Below, one piece after another: positions 1-11,430 of a stretch of 64,000 bases of DNA (positions are counted from its first letter, which is position 1; each line of letters begins with the position of its first letter). The notes beneath the pieces were generated by a model, which had not been told where the DNA came from, ran no database searches, and was given only the letters and a program-made list of their open reading frames with translations. Both the position numbers and the translations under genes were made by a program. The DNA comes from Limonium bicolor (Eukaryota; Streptophyta; Magnoliopsida; Caryophyllales; Plumbaginaceae): positions 91,942,978-92,006,977 of the forward strand of contig CM041778.1 in the NCBI GenBank assembly GCA_023374045.1, written 5' to 3'.

Positions 1-1200
1 TTGGGGCTTGCTTTAATCCATAAATAGATTTCTTGAGTAGGTAAACATCATCGGGTCTGGACTGATCAGCAAAACCTGGTGGCTGAGCTACATATACCTC
101 CTTATCAATATAGCCATTCAAGAATGCACATTTAACATCCATATGATATAGAGGAAAGGCCTTGTGGGCAGCAAAGGCAATCAACATACGGATAGCTTCT
201 AAATGAGCAACAAGAGCGTAAGTTTCATCATAATCTATATCTTCCCGCTTATTATATCCCTGGACAACGAAACAGGCCTTATTTCGGGCAAGATGACCAT
301 CAGCATCAAGTTTATTGTGGTAAACCCACCGTGTTCCAATAACCTCCTTGTGACTCGGTCGAGGGACTAAAGTCCAAACATCATTTCTTTTGAATTCATT
401 GAGTTCCTCCTACATGGCCTGAATCCAATCATAGTCAGTAAAAGCTTCTTTTATGTTACGGGGTTTAATGCTAGACAAAAATCCCTCATGAGCACAATAA
501 TTCTGAAGTGAGTTACGAGTTACTCGTCCTGAGTTTAGGTCTGAGAGGAGATTATCCAATGTAACACCAGGAGCTCGACGAGAAGGAATAACAGGGGGGA
601 TAGTAGCATCATCAGATTGAGAACTTGGAACATCATCTAAATCAGTCACAAAATCAGTATTTCTAGAGGATTCGACTTGCATAGGGGAACTATTAGGAGT
701 ATCGGATGATGGTTGTGAGGATGTCGACGGAGCAGAATTTGAACTAGTTTGTGAGTTAATAGGAGAAATATGGGTGGAAGGAGGTGTTGTATCAGAATCA
801 GAATCATCAATGCTCAACTCTGAGCCAATATTTTGTGGGTTACGAGATCCAAAATTTGTTTCATCAAACCGTACATATGCCGATTCTTCCACGACAAGTG
901 TACGTTTGTTTAACACTCTATAGGCCTTGCTAGTAGTGGAATAACCCAGAAATACTCCATCACCTCGCGTGTCAAACTTACCAGTATTCTGTTTGCCATT
1001 GTATAGAATGAAACACCGACATCCAAATACCTTAAAATGTTTGATAGATGGTGGTCTTCCTTTCACCAGTTGATATGGAGTCTGATTGAGTATAGGTCTG
1101 ATTAGCACACGGTTTAGAATGTAGCATGCCGTGTTGATGGCTTTTCCCTAGAAACTAGGTGCTAATCCACTAGCGTTAAGCATAGTACGTGCCATCTCTA
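1..1200 (-). pseudogene. pol: copia-1 pol: integrase C-terminus, linker and RT N-terminus
   Basis: Minus-strand frame continuing the integrase. It holds the copia 'KPSIxHFKVFGCRCF' type block (RPPSIKHFKVFGC at about 1030-1070), the GVFLGYS motif, a Ser/Thr-rich linker, and then the RT start ([30 protein letters not shown] at the window edge). In-frame TAG codons lie at 1148-1150, where a Trp is expected in the conserved [12 protein letters not shown] block, and at 410-412, where a Gln is expected before EELNEF. The RT catalytic YVDD lies beyond the edge. Domain assignment rests on motif order and is firm; the product is not functional. Confidence 0.88.
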
Positions 1201-2310
1201 CTAAAGTTCGATTCTTTCTTTCAACAACTCCATTTGCTGTGGTGTTTGCGCTGCAGAAAAGGTGTGAGTGATTCCTTGATCAGTGCAGAACTGTTGAAAT
1301 TGCTGATTGACAAATTCTGTACCATTATCAGACCTTATGGTACGCAGAAGCACACCCAATTGACGCTGTATTTGAACACAGAAGCCTTTGAACATATCAA
1401 ATGTATCAGATTTAGTGTGAAGCAAGTAAATCCAAGTAAAACGAGAGTAGTCATCCACTATAACAAAGATGTACTTCTTCCCTGCTCGAGTCATAGTACG
1501 CATAGGACCTACAAAATCCATGTGAACAAGTTCCAGCACAGTTGAAGTGGAAACAACTGTTTTTGGAATATGAGCTGATCGAGTCTGTTTATTCAACATA
1601 CATGCACTACAGGGACTGTCTTTGTGAAGTACTACAGATAGAAGCCCTTCAACCAAGTGTTGTGTGTAAAGTTTATTGATCAACCGAGTGTGAGCATGGC
1701 CAAGTCACTGATGCCACAAATTTGCACTGTCTATGGAAACAGTTAGGCAGGTGGCGTCCAGGTTTTGATCATCAACATCTACCGGATATAGGTTACCCCT
1801 TCGATATCCTTGCAGAAGAGGTGCGCCAGTAGTCATATCCATAACAATAAAGCCATGAGAGTCAAAAGTGATAGAGGAAGGTCCCTTGTCACATACTTGT
1901 GACACCCTCAACAGATTGTGCTCCAAGCCATCCACCAGGCAAACATCTTCAACGCTTGCTTGATGACCTACTGTGCCTATAGCTATGATCTGTCCCTTTC
2001 TATTATTCCCGAATGTCACAAAACCTTCATGTAATCCTTCTAGCTCTCGAAACAAAGTATGGTCTCCGGTCATATGTCGAGAACAGCCGCTATCCATGAG
2101 CCTTATATTAGCTCTGTCAGCATAGTCCTGACACATAGATAGAAAACGGAATCAATAACGTTTGGGGACCCATTGCTGTTTGGGTCGACGTGAATACATA
2201 CTAGCATATTTAATAGTATGAGAAGCAGAAATCCTAGCATTTTTCCGCTGTAGCTTAAAACATGAATTTATGTGATGTCCAAGATTATGACAGTAGCTAC
2301 ATTCTAACGT
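1201..2310 (-). pseudogene. pol: copia-1 gag 3' end, protease and integrase core
   Basis: One minus-strand frame runs from the second zinc knuckle (2260-2301, CSYCHNLGHHINSC, all four CCHC ligands present) through WVPK to the aspartic protease (DSGCSRHMTGD near 2080-2110) and the integrase core (HMDFVGPM, VDDYSRFTW, IRSDNGTEF). Stops are a TGA at 2152-2154 and a TGA at 1705-1707. The latter sits in the LWHRRLGHA pre-integrase motif and looks like CGA to TGA. Near 1236 a single A is missing from the QQNGVVERK motif, which throws the frame and ends the reading at 1201. The protease matures the Gag-Pol polyprotein and the integrase inserts cDNA; here both are broken. Confidence 0.88.
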
Positions 2311-2407
2311 TGTAGGATACGACAAGAAAGTTTTCCTTACTGTAGTTTTAACTTGTTTGATTTGGCTCCGTCCGTTTCCTTTTTCCTTTGTTACGTGCCA
2401 CGGAATC

Positions 2408-3985
2408 CTAATCCACTAAATTTTGATTTGGTTTTCTAGCAATCTCGTTGAGCTTAATTTTTCCTGAATGCCATGATGGATTTTCCAGATTAATAATGTT
2501 CAGTCTTCTATCTAGAATATCACATTGTTTCTGTAGATCAGCATTGTCTTGACGAATCCACTCATTGTCTGCTTTAAATAATTGAATTTCCTTTTCTGCC
2601 CATTCTGGAATAGAACTCAACTTACTCTTAACTGACGATGTAAATGTGGATTGTAATACCTTGGAAGAATTTTCTACTAGCTTCCCTGCCAGTTCCTGAT
2701 TTTTCTCCTTTAACTCAACTATCTCCGACTCCAGTTGTCTTATTTGACTATCTCTATTAATTGCATTATCAAGTTTTCCTTTTAAACAATCAATTTCTAA
2801 TAGAGCTGCCCTCAATGCATCAAAAATCTGATCTTTTGAAGACTCCCTACAAAAATTATCTAAGTTCCAAAGACTTACCTGCTCTCCCACAAGAGAGTGA
2901 TGCTCCTTATCTTTCGCAACAAGACACATGGACTCGTCATATTTCGATTCATTAATGTGAGACCGATGAATTGTCGTCATACAATAATGCGCCTCCACCT
3001 TTTCAGCTAGCTCAGACTCCTCCTCTTCTTCACCCCATACTGCCGCAGCCATACGAGTATCTCGATTTCTATACTGAGGTGGCTTGGATGACAAAGGGTA
3101 GTCCTTTATCATATGTCCCAACTTGTGACACCGAAAACATTCAACTTTACTGATATCAGGTTCACGACGGTTATTGTTTGTCCCCTAATATCCACCTCTT
3201 TTTCTGCTCATGATTCTCTTCAAGCCTTGAGCAAGAAGATTCATCTTTGTATCAAAGTCATCATCTAGCTCCCAGTCATGACTTTCCGCCACTTTCTTCG
3301 CTTTCAAGGCAAGATCTTTTCTTTCAACCGAAACACCCTCCAGTGTTTGCTCTTTCATCTTACTCTCATGAACAATTAGATCAGAACACGGCTCCTCAAA
3401 AGATACAGATGACACCTTGTCCATCTTCTCCATCATAGAAGTATAGTTCAACCAATCCTTAGTGAGTGACTCTAAGAATCTTTCGTTAGTCTGTTCACTT
3501 GTGAGCGAAGCACCAACAGTCTTGATTTCTCTCAGGATCTGATTAAATCTTTCAATCGCCGCAACCAGTGTCTCTCCTTCTGTCATTTTAAAATTGTTGA
3601 AAAATTCTCTTTTAAACTGTTTTTCTTTCGCCTTTCGAATGGGCTCAGTACCTTGATATGCAACCTTGAGAAAATCCCATACTCTTTTTGCCGTTTGGAT
3701 ACCGAGAACTCTTCCCTGATCTTCATCAGAAAGAGAGGATACAAGAATCTGTAAAGCCTGTTTGTTTTTGCTGAGCAATTTTTCATCATCCTCGGTCCAT
3801 TGTTCTTCAGGCTTATCCTGAGTATGCCCTTCTATAACAATGGTGGGTTTGAAGTCGCCTCTGGTAACCACCTTCCAGACTTTATAGTCGACAGACATCA
3901 GTTGTGCCTCCATCTGCTCGCACCATTTGGAATAATTTAGCTTGGTTAGCTTGGGAGCTTTGACGTTGTACGAACTCATCTTCAT
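2408..3985 (-). pseudogene. gag: copia-1 gag (UBN2-type)
   Basis: Starts at the ATG at 3985, just inside the PBS. The N-terminal half is the plant copia Gag domain (YSKWCEQMEAQL, WDFLKVAYQGTE, ERFNQILREI, FLESLTKDWLNYTSMM). A TAG at 3185-3187 interrupts it, but the same frame continues to 2408. About 20 codons after the stop comes a first CCHC knuckle, CFRCHKLGHMIKDY (about 3104-3145), whose final Cys is Tyr, a TGC-to-TAC change. After it comes an acidic, Lys/Glu-rich helical stretch likely to form a coiled coil (about 2500-2780). Gag builds the virus-like particle. The extended C-terminal half is typical of SIRE elements. Confidence 0.85.
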
Positions 3986-4026
3986 GATCTACCTTGAAGC
4001 GTTAGCCTCGTGCGAAGGTAAACCTT

Positions 4027-4038
4027 GCTCTGATACCA
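4027..4038 (-). other. copia-1 primer binding site (tRNA-iMet)
   Basis: On the minus strand TGGTATCAGAGC, the complement of the 3' end of plant initiator tRNA-Met, two bases inside the LTR end. It fixes both the element's orientation and the inner LTR border at 4041. Confidence 0.9.
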
Positions 4039-4040
4039 CT

Positions 4041-4549
4041 TGTAAGTTCGTAGCGTAGTTACCCAAAACGCTCAGTTCTGATCTGAGACTTCGCGTTAAC
4101 TAACAGGATAAATATAACCAAGATGTAGAAGAAAACTCAGCTACTAATCTTTATTAATAGCATGAAAAACTCCTCACCTAATCTGTTCTACGCCTTGAAC
4201 AATCACACTCCAATCTATCACTCTTTGAATGATAGTAACTTACCTAGAACAATCAATAAAGAATTCCTCTCAACTCTCCAAAAGGGTGACTCGCCGTAAG
4301 AAGGATATCTGTTTTAATACCTCCAAAAACACTACCCGTATACTAAACCTATACAATGTATATATACACAAAGGATATTTACATAACCATAACCCAACTT
4401 AGTAGAGATATATTAAGAGCATATCTTAACAACCTAACAGTGCGTATAACCTCATAGGCGTTTCTCAGATTCTGGTGCAGCTAGAGGGAAATTACCGAAA
4501 AAGACATATACTGAGTGCAAGACTGGCTCAATATATTTGTCACACATCA
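4041..4549 (-). repeat. copia-1 5' LTR
   Basis: The inner border is set by the PBS (plus strand TGTAAG at 4041, i.e. CTTACA on the element strand). The outer border is taken as the CA at 4548-4549, although 4544 or 4546 would also give a terminal CA. The partner LTR is off the window, so the outer end and target duplication cannot be checked. A TATA-rich stretch near 4350-4370 (minus strand) is a plausible promoter core. Copia-1 appears to have inserted into, or beside, the LINE to its right. Confidence 0.75.
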
Positions 4550-4569
4550 AAAACCATAAGTATGTATAA

Positions 4570-5745
4570 TGCACATACATTTACAGTAGAGCCTCTGGCC
4601 AAGTAGTTAGCTTCAAAAAATTAGTGGTGCTTCTTTTCAGAAATGTTAGTGTTGAGAGGGAAAGGATCATCACGTTGGAATCAAGAATGTCTACTACTAG
4701 GAATTTTGGTAAATATCTAGGTGTTTATATCAAGCAAGGAAGGGAATCGAACCAAAACTATAATCTTATCTTGTCAAGGGTCAAAGAGAGACTCGCAACC
4801 TGGAAAAGAAAGTCATTATCAATGGAAGGGCGAGTCTGCTTAGTTAAGAGTATTGTGTCTTCTATCCTAATACACACCATGCAGTGCCAAATTATTCTAA
4901 CCAACATCTGTGATAGGATGGATAAGATGTGTCGTGATTTCATCTGGGGTCACGATTTAGAGGAGAGAAAACTTCACGATGTAGGTTGGGATAAGATCTG
5001 CAAAATGCAAGATATGAATAAAGCTTGTTTTGGTAAAATTCTGTGGAATCTGATCAGCAAGCCCAATAATTTGTGCCATAAAGCCTTGCTTAGTAAGTAC
5101 TCGAATCTAAATTCGAATAGGTGCTCCATAAACTGGAGAAACATCCGCAAGTGTTCTGATATCATTAAAAAAGGAGCCTGTTGGGTTATCGGGAATCGCA
5201 GGACTGTGAATTTCTGGTCAGATTACTGGGTGCATTTTCCTAACTTATTAAGTGTAGCTACAAGAGATGTTCCATTGGATAACTTGCAGGATAAGGTTGC
5301 AGATTACTGGAAGGAAGGTTATGGTTGGCAATGAGATCAACTTTCTGATTTTATGCTTTCCGATATTCATTCCATGCTTAATAGCTTTGTGGTTTTCCCT
5401 GCGGAAAAGCCTGATTTTCTTACTTAGCATATGGACCCGAAAGGGTCCTATAGTGTCAAAACTGCCTACAGGTTGATCTCAGAAAACTCCTCTGATAATA
5501 TCAAGTCTGGTGTCCCTTCTGATGTTTTTTCAAAAATATGGCCCCTGAAAGTGCAAGAGAGAATTAAGTTATTTCTCTGGAGAACTTGCCATGGCAACCT
5601 GATGACAAATTCCAGACGGTACAGTCTCGGCCTTACTACTGGCTCTTCCTGCCATTTCCGTGGTAAGGAAGAAACCATTATACATATATTGCGTGACTGT
5701 AAAGTGACAAGTAGAATCTGGGATAAGGTAGTCGACTCAAAATGA
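4570..5745 (+). pseudogene. LINE-1 ORF2: RT C-terminus and zf-RVT domain
   Basis: One plus-strand frame with two internal stops, TGA at 5332-5334 and TAG at 5425-5427 (the latter where a Trp is expected before the GSYSVKTAY block). Recognisable LINE motifs in order: FGKYLGVY, RLATWKRKSLSMEGRVCLVKS, CRDFIWGH, VGWDKICK, VNFWSDYW, then zf-RVT with GSYSVKTAYRL, LFLWRTCHGNL and an imperfect Cys/His cluster (SSCHFRGKEETIIHILRDC). These domains bind template RNA during target-primed reverse transcription. Not functional. Confidence 0.85.
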
Positions 5746-6062
5746 AGAGATCTGTTTTATAATTTATTTTTGGAAGAAAGGCTTTTGAATCATTTAGGTA
5801 AAAAAAGGAATGTTTCTGATGCAAGATAAATTAAAGGCTTTATTCCCGATTGTTTGTTTTATGCTTTGGTCTTGGAGAAACTCAAAAGTCTTTGGTGCAG
5901 AGAGCAGAATGTTGTTGCAATTCAGGTCTATCCTCCTGGCTATCCAGCACAACATATGCGCGTGAAAAATGAAGACTCTCTTGGACAAGCAGTTTAACAC
6001 TCCCCAACTGAGTCTCCTAAACCACAGGGAAATGCATTCTTGGATCCCCCTATACTGAACAC

Positions 6063-6425
6063 TTGAAATTCAACATTGATGGCTCTATTAACCCGGTACT
6101 TGATTGCTCTATAGCCACTGGAGTATGTCAAGACCACAAAGGAAGATTGGTGACTGGTTTCATTGCGGTTCAAGGAAAGAGAGATACAGTGCATTCAGAA
6201 ATTGTGGCACTCCTTCAAACAGTTCGAATCATTCAAAAGGAGGAACTCAAAAGAATTATTATCTACTCCAACTCTTCCATAGTGGTGGAGCTTTTTTCTT
6301 TAAAACTGCAAAAGGCTTCAGGTGTTAATTTTAGTGTGACATACTCTAGGAGAGTATGTAATAAAGCGGCTGATGCACTAGCTAAGTTTGGGCTGGGGAA
6401 TGAATGCGACTACATGTTCCCCTAA
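6063..6425 (+). pseudogene. LINE-1 RNase H-like domain (RVT_3)
   Basis: 120 codons with the plant LINE RNase H pattern: FNIDGSINP (first acidic residue), HSEIVALLQTV (catalytic Glu region), IIIYSNSSIVV where the usual Asp is Asn, and NKAADALAKFG near the end. The upstream join to zf-RVT is broken by stops and a frame change between 5746 and 6062. The Asp-to-Asn change in the third acidic position would itself impair catalysis. Confidence 0.8.
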
Positions 6426-6537
6426 TTGTATTTCGTTGATTCTGGAGAAAGACTATAATACTCTTAATAATTCAATAAGACTATAACACCTCCGTTTTTA
6501 TGACCAAAAAAAAATTATAGGCATTGAAAGAATGAAG

Positions 6538-6657
6538 AACCAGGCTTTGATTCGCTGGACTGATTCTCCTGAATGTGATACTTCCTGGGAAAACAGTTTA
6601 CTGATTTACGTCTTGAGACAAGGTGTTAGTCCAGTCCAGGAAGGGGGTGAGTTATGA
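6538..6657 (+). pseudogene. Chromodomain-integrase C-terminal remnant (Ty3/gypsy)
   Basis: Forty codons ending in TGA read QALIRWTDSPECDTSWE near the start and VQEGGEL at the end. This matches the chromodomain tail of plant chromovirus integrases (VLIQW..LP...ATWE ... KVxxQEGGxD). It has no flanking integrase and no visible LTR, so it is an isolated scrap directly after the LINE-1 tail. The identification rests on a short W-x(n)-SWE pattern and is moderate. Confidence 0.5.
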
Positions 6658-7307
6658 GAGTGGGTGAGTTGTCAGGTACTGATGATACCCTCAAATCGTA
6701 TCACCATGTGACAACCCTTTTTTTTTCATGTAACAACCTATCAGTTTCCTTTACATTGATTCTTATGAGCTATCAAGTGTCGTTCAAGTCTGAGCAACAA
6801 GCAAGTACTCCAAACTAGGCAATAAATAACAAGTGCTTATAATACAAAGCAACGTCTTCAGTAACAGACTATAACTCCCTTTGGAAGGGGGTTGGAGACA
6901 TGACCAGAAGCACTGACAAATGTGCGATGCTTACATCTAAATCAACATGAACCATTAGACAATGCAGGAACAATAGCCCACCCCTTTGTGTGGACGCAGC
7001 AGCTCCATTCCAGGCTAACAATTCAATATCAAAATTCAGATCGCACACAGACAGTTTTACTCCACGCCAATTACCCTATTGTCCACATCCCCGCTAATGC
7101 CAATCTACAGAATACAATAATGATAATATAGGTACAATACAGCTTTCACGAGAAATTCCAAGTAACATCACTTGCGTGATTCCTGCACATAGAGCAGATT
7201 CAATTGGATAACAACAGAATAGCAAAGAAGATGAAAAAGATCTGTCACATGGGAGTCAAGAAGCGAATTGGAGTAGCAAGTTGTGGTTACATTACCTGTC
7301 AACAAAT
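6658..7307. other. Non-coding; 3' UTR side of the host gene
   Basis: No convincing coding segment. The part next to 7307 is downstream of the host gene's stop codon on the minus strand and probably holds its 3' UTR; a GGTAATG...TGTGCAG pair there could be an intron in the UTR. Near 6715 there is a T run. The rest shows no repeat or known element. Confidence 0.5.
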
Positions 7308-9186
7308 CTAAACACATTGACTTTTGTTTGAGATTTCCTTTACCTTAGCATCTCCCTTTTCCTGCCACAGTAAGTCATCACTGTTAGCTGAAGCGCCACA
7401 AAGATGTGCAAGTATTTGCTATTTACACTTGCCATAGTAGCAGGACTGTCCTTATAAGTCCTAATCAAACAAATCATATCAACCGCATATCTATGGGCCA
7501 CGACCAAAACATTGACTCATCAACAATTTCTGCTGTAAACCCCATACAAATCACAGAAATAAGTTGTTGAGATCATTCCTGGGGACAAAATCATTACAAG
7601 GGCAATATCCTGTATAAACCCAGTAATTAATGGCATGAGTGCATGACCCTCGATGCATTCTGAAGTAGAAGGAAATTAATCCTCAATATCCTTTCACCAG
7701 CTTTCCCATGTAATACTATCCCGTTGGGACAAATCCCCAGAGCAAAGATGCATTTGACTAAACTTCAGACCATTGAATACACACCTCTTACATATACTCT
7801 ACTATTGAGGAAGAACAACTGCAGAGATGTACCAACTTCCCTATGTAATTTTACCACAACCATAGAAGAACCTACTGTTAAGACAATGCACCATACCTAC
7901 CCGCATGATTAATCAAGCTCAACCAATCTACAGTCAATTCCTACTTCGTGGTAAGCACAATTTTAAAGACCCATGAAACTACCTAAAGAACCAACATAGA
8001 ACAAGATTTCTGGAGCTTCATATATTAACTACTAATCAAGCACTTCTGTATCAATATCTAACTACGGCTAAGACTAGCAGCTGATACTGATAAATTTACG
8101 ATCCAATAGCAGAACCATTTTGAAGTGGCTATGAGAAAGAGATGGGCGCTGGAATTTCATACAATTTAAAACCAGCAATGGAGGTAATTAGTGAACCTTT
8201 ATTGACAACAACCTTATCTTTAGGGTTAAGGCAATGCGAATCTCACAAGCATTTGCGCAGTAGCAGCACAATGAAAACACTGAATGCTTGAATAATTAAA
8301 AGTTCTTTCCAGACCTAATACATAATAGTTTACAATATAACGGATGGACAGAAAAGCATAGACTCAAAATTAACTTGAAGGCCACCCAATTCGGACTCGG
8401 TGACAATCACGTCTCACCAAGAAATCAATATCCCGCCAACAAAATCCAACTGGCAACAGCTCTTTGAAATCAAATCAGCAACATGCAACAGATATTCATA
8501 AATCCTTTGAGTAGGGACAAAGAGTAAAACAAGGACAAGGCGGTCAAGAAAGAAGGGTTTATACCATTCCCTTGGCCTCGTAGTAATCGTCCAGCGCCCA
8601 CTGATACTTTGACTGGTTTAGCCCTAACCAGCTAGCCATAAAGTCATCCACACTCGAATGCGCTAATAACCAACCAAGAAGGGAAAAAGAAATATCAATC
8701 AAAAACCTGTACATTACAAAACTACAGCCTTGGATCGACCCTGAAGTAGAAATTCTAATTCGAGGTGGAAGAAGGATGAAGGAAACAAAAAAGAAGCCTA
8801 AATCAAGAAAAGAAATAATCCTAGTTCAATTTCACAAAAAAAAAAAAAAAAACCTCACCATCTTGAACTTTGGCGACGGCGTTGCGGAAGAACCCGAGCC
8901 GGTCGTAGGAGGCGGCGGGCTTGTCGAACTGAACGGGAGGAGGGCGCACCGGAGGGGGAGCAGCGACTGGTGACGGAGGAGGCTTCGGGTGAACAATGGG
9001 CTTCTTAGGAGATTCGGGAATAGAAACAGCGACGGCGGCGGGGCTTGGGGGGGAAGTGGAGAGTATAGACGTGGGAGGTTTAGGGGATGAGGGGGGAGGA
9101 GTGCGGAAGACAGTGTAAGGGCCGATCTTGCCTATAATTGGAGCAGGTGGGGGTGTTGTGCAGGTGGGATCTTTAGCAGACGCCAT
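7308..9186 (-). CDS. Host gene: Pro-rich small conserved plant protein, 3 exons, 159 aa
   Basis: Three minus-strand exons join with GT-AG introns and matching phase: 8859-9186, 8565-8662 and 7308-7361 (introns 8663-8858 and 7362-8564). The protein starts MASAKDPTC and has a Pro/Ser-rich N-terminal 90 residues. It ends in a block I recognise as conserved across plants (GFFRNAVAKVQDAHSSVDDF, then GLNQSKYQWALDDYYEAKGM), with an exon-3 tail EKGDAKVKEISNKSQCV. The start at 9186 is preferred over an upstream Met at 9330 because the preceding sequence is pyrimidine-rich and leader-like. The function of the family is unknown to me; no signal peptide or membrane segment is visible. Intron 1 has a long T run (A on the plus strand) just after its donor. 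It is the only intact host gene in the window. The exon structure is inferred from splice sites and family similarity, not from transcript data. Confidence 0.85.
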
Positions 9187-9449
9187 TAGGGAGGAAAGTG
9201 AAGTTCTCGATTGAGAGAGATAATGAGAGGAAAGGGGGCGAAAATGTGAGAGGAAAGGATGTCCTGGTTGAAAGGGGTTGGAGAAAGAGTGAATGAGTGT
9301 GAACTGTGTGTGAACTTTTAGCTCAAGCAAAGAAGCAAGTGCAGAGAGAGGCAGAGATGACTACAAAAAAAATCCTAGGGATTTGTGGGGTACTGTCACG
9401 CTTAATTGTTTTTCATTTTTTTCCTTAGTTTTAACTTTTAGCTCCTGCA
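9187..9449 (-). promoter_or_regulatory. 5' leader and upstream region of the host gene
   Basis: On the minus strand this is CT-rich leader sequence running into the start codon at 9186, as in many plant 5' UTRs. No clear TATA box is visible. LINE-2 begins at about 9450, leaving roughly 260 bp of native upstream sequence, so the promoter is either very short or partly inside LINE-derived DNA. Confidence 0.4.
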
Positions 9450-11430
9450 TTGTATGAGTTAAACTTCAGCAAGATTTACGGGTCATTTTGCTTTGAAGTT
9501 AGATCTGGCAAAATCATGTGATGGTTTTGAGTGGTCTTTTTTTGGTTGATGTTATGTGGTCAATGGGTTTTCATGGGTGGTGGGTCTAGATTGTTCAGAA
9601 GCGTGTTACTACGGTTTCTATGGCAGTTTTGGTAAACGGATATCCGGGACGTGTTTTTTTATTCCAAGTGTGGTCTGAGATAGGGTGATCCTCTATCTCC
9701 TTTTTTTATTCATGTGTTGTATGGAAGTCTTGTCTTCTTGTTTGAAATTATCCTCAGATGTGGGCTTAACTAAGGGTTTTTCTCTTAGAGGGTTGGGCTA
9801 TGATATTAACTCTCTGTTTTTTGCGGATGATTGTGTACTTTTGGGGAAGCAAATGTTGTTAATCTAGAGTGTATAAAGGGATTAATTGATGAATTTAGTA
9901 TCACTTTAGGTCAATGTGTAAACTTGGATAAGTCAGGATTAATGTTTTCTAGTGGGGTAGATAATCAAATCAAGGAGGATATTAGTTGCAGTTTTGGGGT
10001 CTGAGAGGTAAGGGATCTTTGGGTATACTTAGGTTTCCCAGTCATATTGGTCACATTAAAGGGCAGGTTTTTTCTTATGTGCGTAATAAGGTGGCTGCAA
10101 GGATTGTTGGATGGACTAAACTTGTATCCCAAGAAGGACAGGGTGTGTTGATAAAGAGTGTTCTTCAATCTATCCCCATGTATGTTATGGGAGTAATACA
10201 GCTGCCTTCATCACTTCTGAATGAGACACGTTCAATGATAACAAGATTTTGGTGGAAGGGTTATGTTACGGCTAGAGGAAGGTGTTGGAAAAAGTGGGAT
10301 GATCTCTGTAAAAGGAAGGAGGATAGTGGGCTTGGTTTTAGGGAGTTGGGCTCTTTTAATGAAGCGTTTTTAGCGACACAATGTCGGCGGGTTTTAACTA
10401 GTCCAGGTTTGTTAGTTTCGCAGGTTTTGAAGGCTAGGTATTTTAATGACACGTCTTTTCTTTCTGCTAGGATGGGAAGTAGACCTAGCCTAATTTAAAG
10501 GGCCTTTCATGGGGTTTTGCCAATGATGGATCATGGGGTCAGATGTGTTGTTGGTGATGGTAGGGGTATTCGTCTTACAGACAGATGGTTATGGGATAAG
10601 CCGGGCGGTAGGTTGCAACTATCTCATCTACCTCCTGATATAGCTGAGAATAGTACTGTAAGTTGTTTGATTGATGAGTCTAGGTTGTGGAAAGAGGATA
10701 TTGTTAGGCACATATTTAATGAAGTTGATGCTAATCATATTTTGTTGGTTCATTTAACAAAGAAACCTCATCCTGATGGTTAGGCCTGGCGGCCTGCAAA
10801 GAATGGGCAGTTTTCAGTTAAATCAGCGAATCACTTAAGTATGGTGGTCACCCATCTGCATCTGCTGGCAATGGAATTGGTAGGGCTATAAGAAGGGTCC
10901 ATATATGTCACTTACACCCAAGGGTGGAGTTGTTTACGTGGAAGTTGCTACATGTTATTTAACCATGCAAAGCTTTGTTAGCTTATCGTTGTGGTGGGTA
11001 TCCTGATGATAAATGTTCCTTCTGTGACGCTAAGGAGAATCTTGTTATGTTTTTTTGGAGTGTAAAGTTGTTGAATCTTTATAGAGCATGTACGATTGTT
11101 TATAACAGCCCGTTTGTAAGTCTGGCGTAGTTTTATGTGATGGATTTGATTATTGCTTAACTAAGAATCTGGTGAAGTTGGTGCTCTTTTGAACTATTTC
11201 TGGAAGATATGGTGCGCACATTGCAGGGCATAGCACGGCTCTGTCATAGATTTTGTTTGGTTCTGGACGGAGGCTTAAGCCTTTATGGAGGTTGATGAGG
11301 TAAAAATGTGTGTTCAAAGTTTTTTGCATCAAGAAGAAAGGTGTTGATATGTAACAGATTGTGTATATGTTCATGTAGATGGAAGTGTGCAGCCAGAAGA
11401 TGGAAGTGGTAAAACATTGATAAGATTTCA
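9450..11430 (+). mobile_element. LINE-2, truncated and heavily mutated
   Basis: Plus-strand LINE ORF2 remains in several frames: GHFALKLDLAKS (RT block), GDPLSPFF, the catalytic FADD motif (NSLFFADDCVLLGK near 9812-9850), GWTKLVSQEGQGVLIKSVL, TRFWWKG, RRVLTSPGLL..ARYF, GDGRGIRLTDRWLW, and a zf-RVT Cys pair (CSFCDAKENLVMFF near 11020-11050). Frame breaks are frequent. A possible RNase H start (HVDGSVQP) lies near 11375. There is no poly(A) tail or target duplication I can assign. It is a dead insertion just upstream of the host gene and a different family from LINE-1. Confidence 0.8.

Larger units (their letters stand above)
1..4549 (-). mobile_element. Ty1/copia SIRE-like retrotransposon (copia-1), 5' part only
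   Basis: Reading the minus strand from the right there is an LTR, a tRNA-iMet primer site, gag, protease, integrase and the first part of reverse transcriptase; the window edge removes the rest. The protease-integrase-RT order is diagnostic of Ty1/copia. A long gag with two CCHC knuckles, a coiled-coil-like middle and a WVPK motif just before the DSGCSRHMTGD protease motif match the SIRE/Maximus lineage. The coding region has at least five stop codons and at least two frame changes, so it is defective. The 3' LTR and any downstream env-like ORF lie outside the window. LTR sequence differs from copia-2, so the two are different families of one lineage. Confidence 0.9.
4560..6514 (+). mobile_element. 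L1-type LINE-1, 5'-truncated
   Basis: Homology to plant LINE ORF2 begins abruptly a few bases right of the copia-1 LTR, in the block before the RT thumb (ASGQVVSFKKL), and continues through the zf-RVT region and an RNase H domain. A nine-A run at 6506-6514 may be the poly(A) tail. The endonuclease and catalytic RT core are missing, which could reflect 5' truncation at integration or disruption by copia-1. No target-site duplication can be assigned. Confidence 0.82.
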
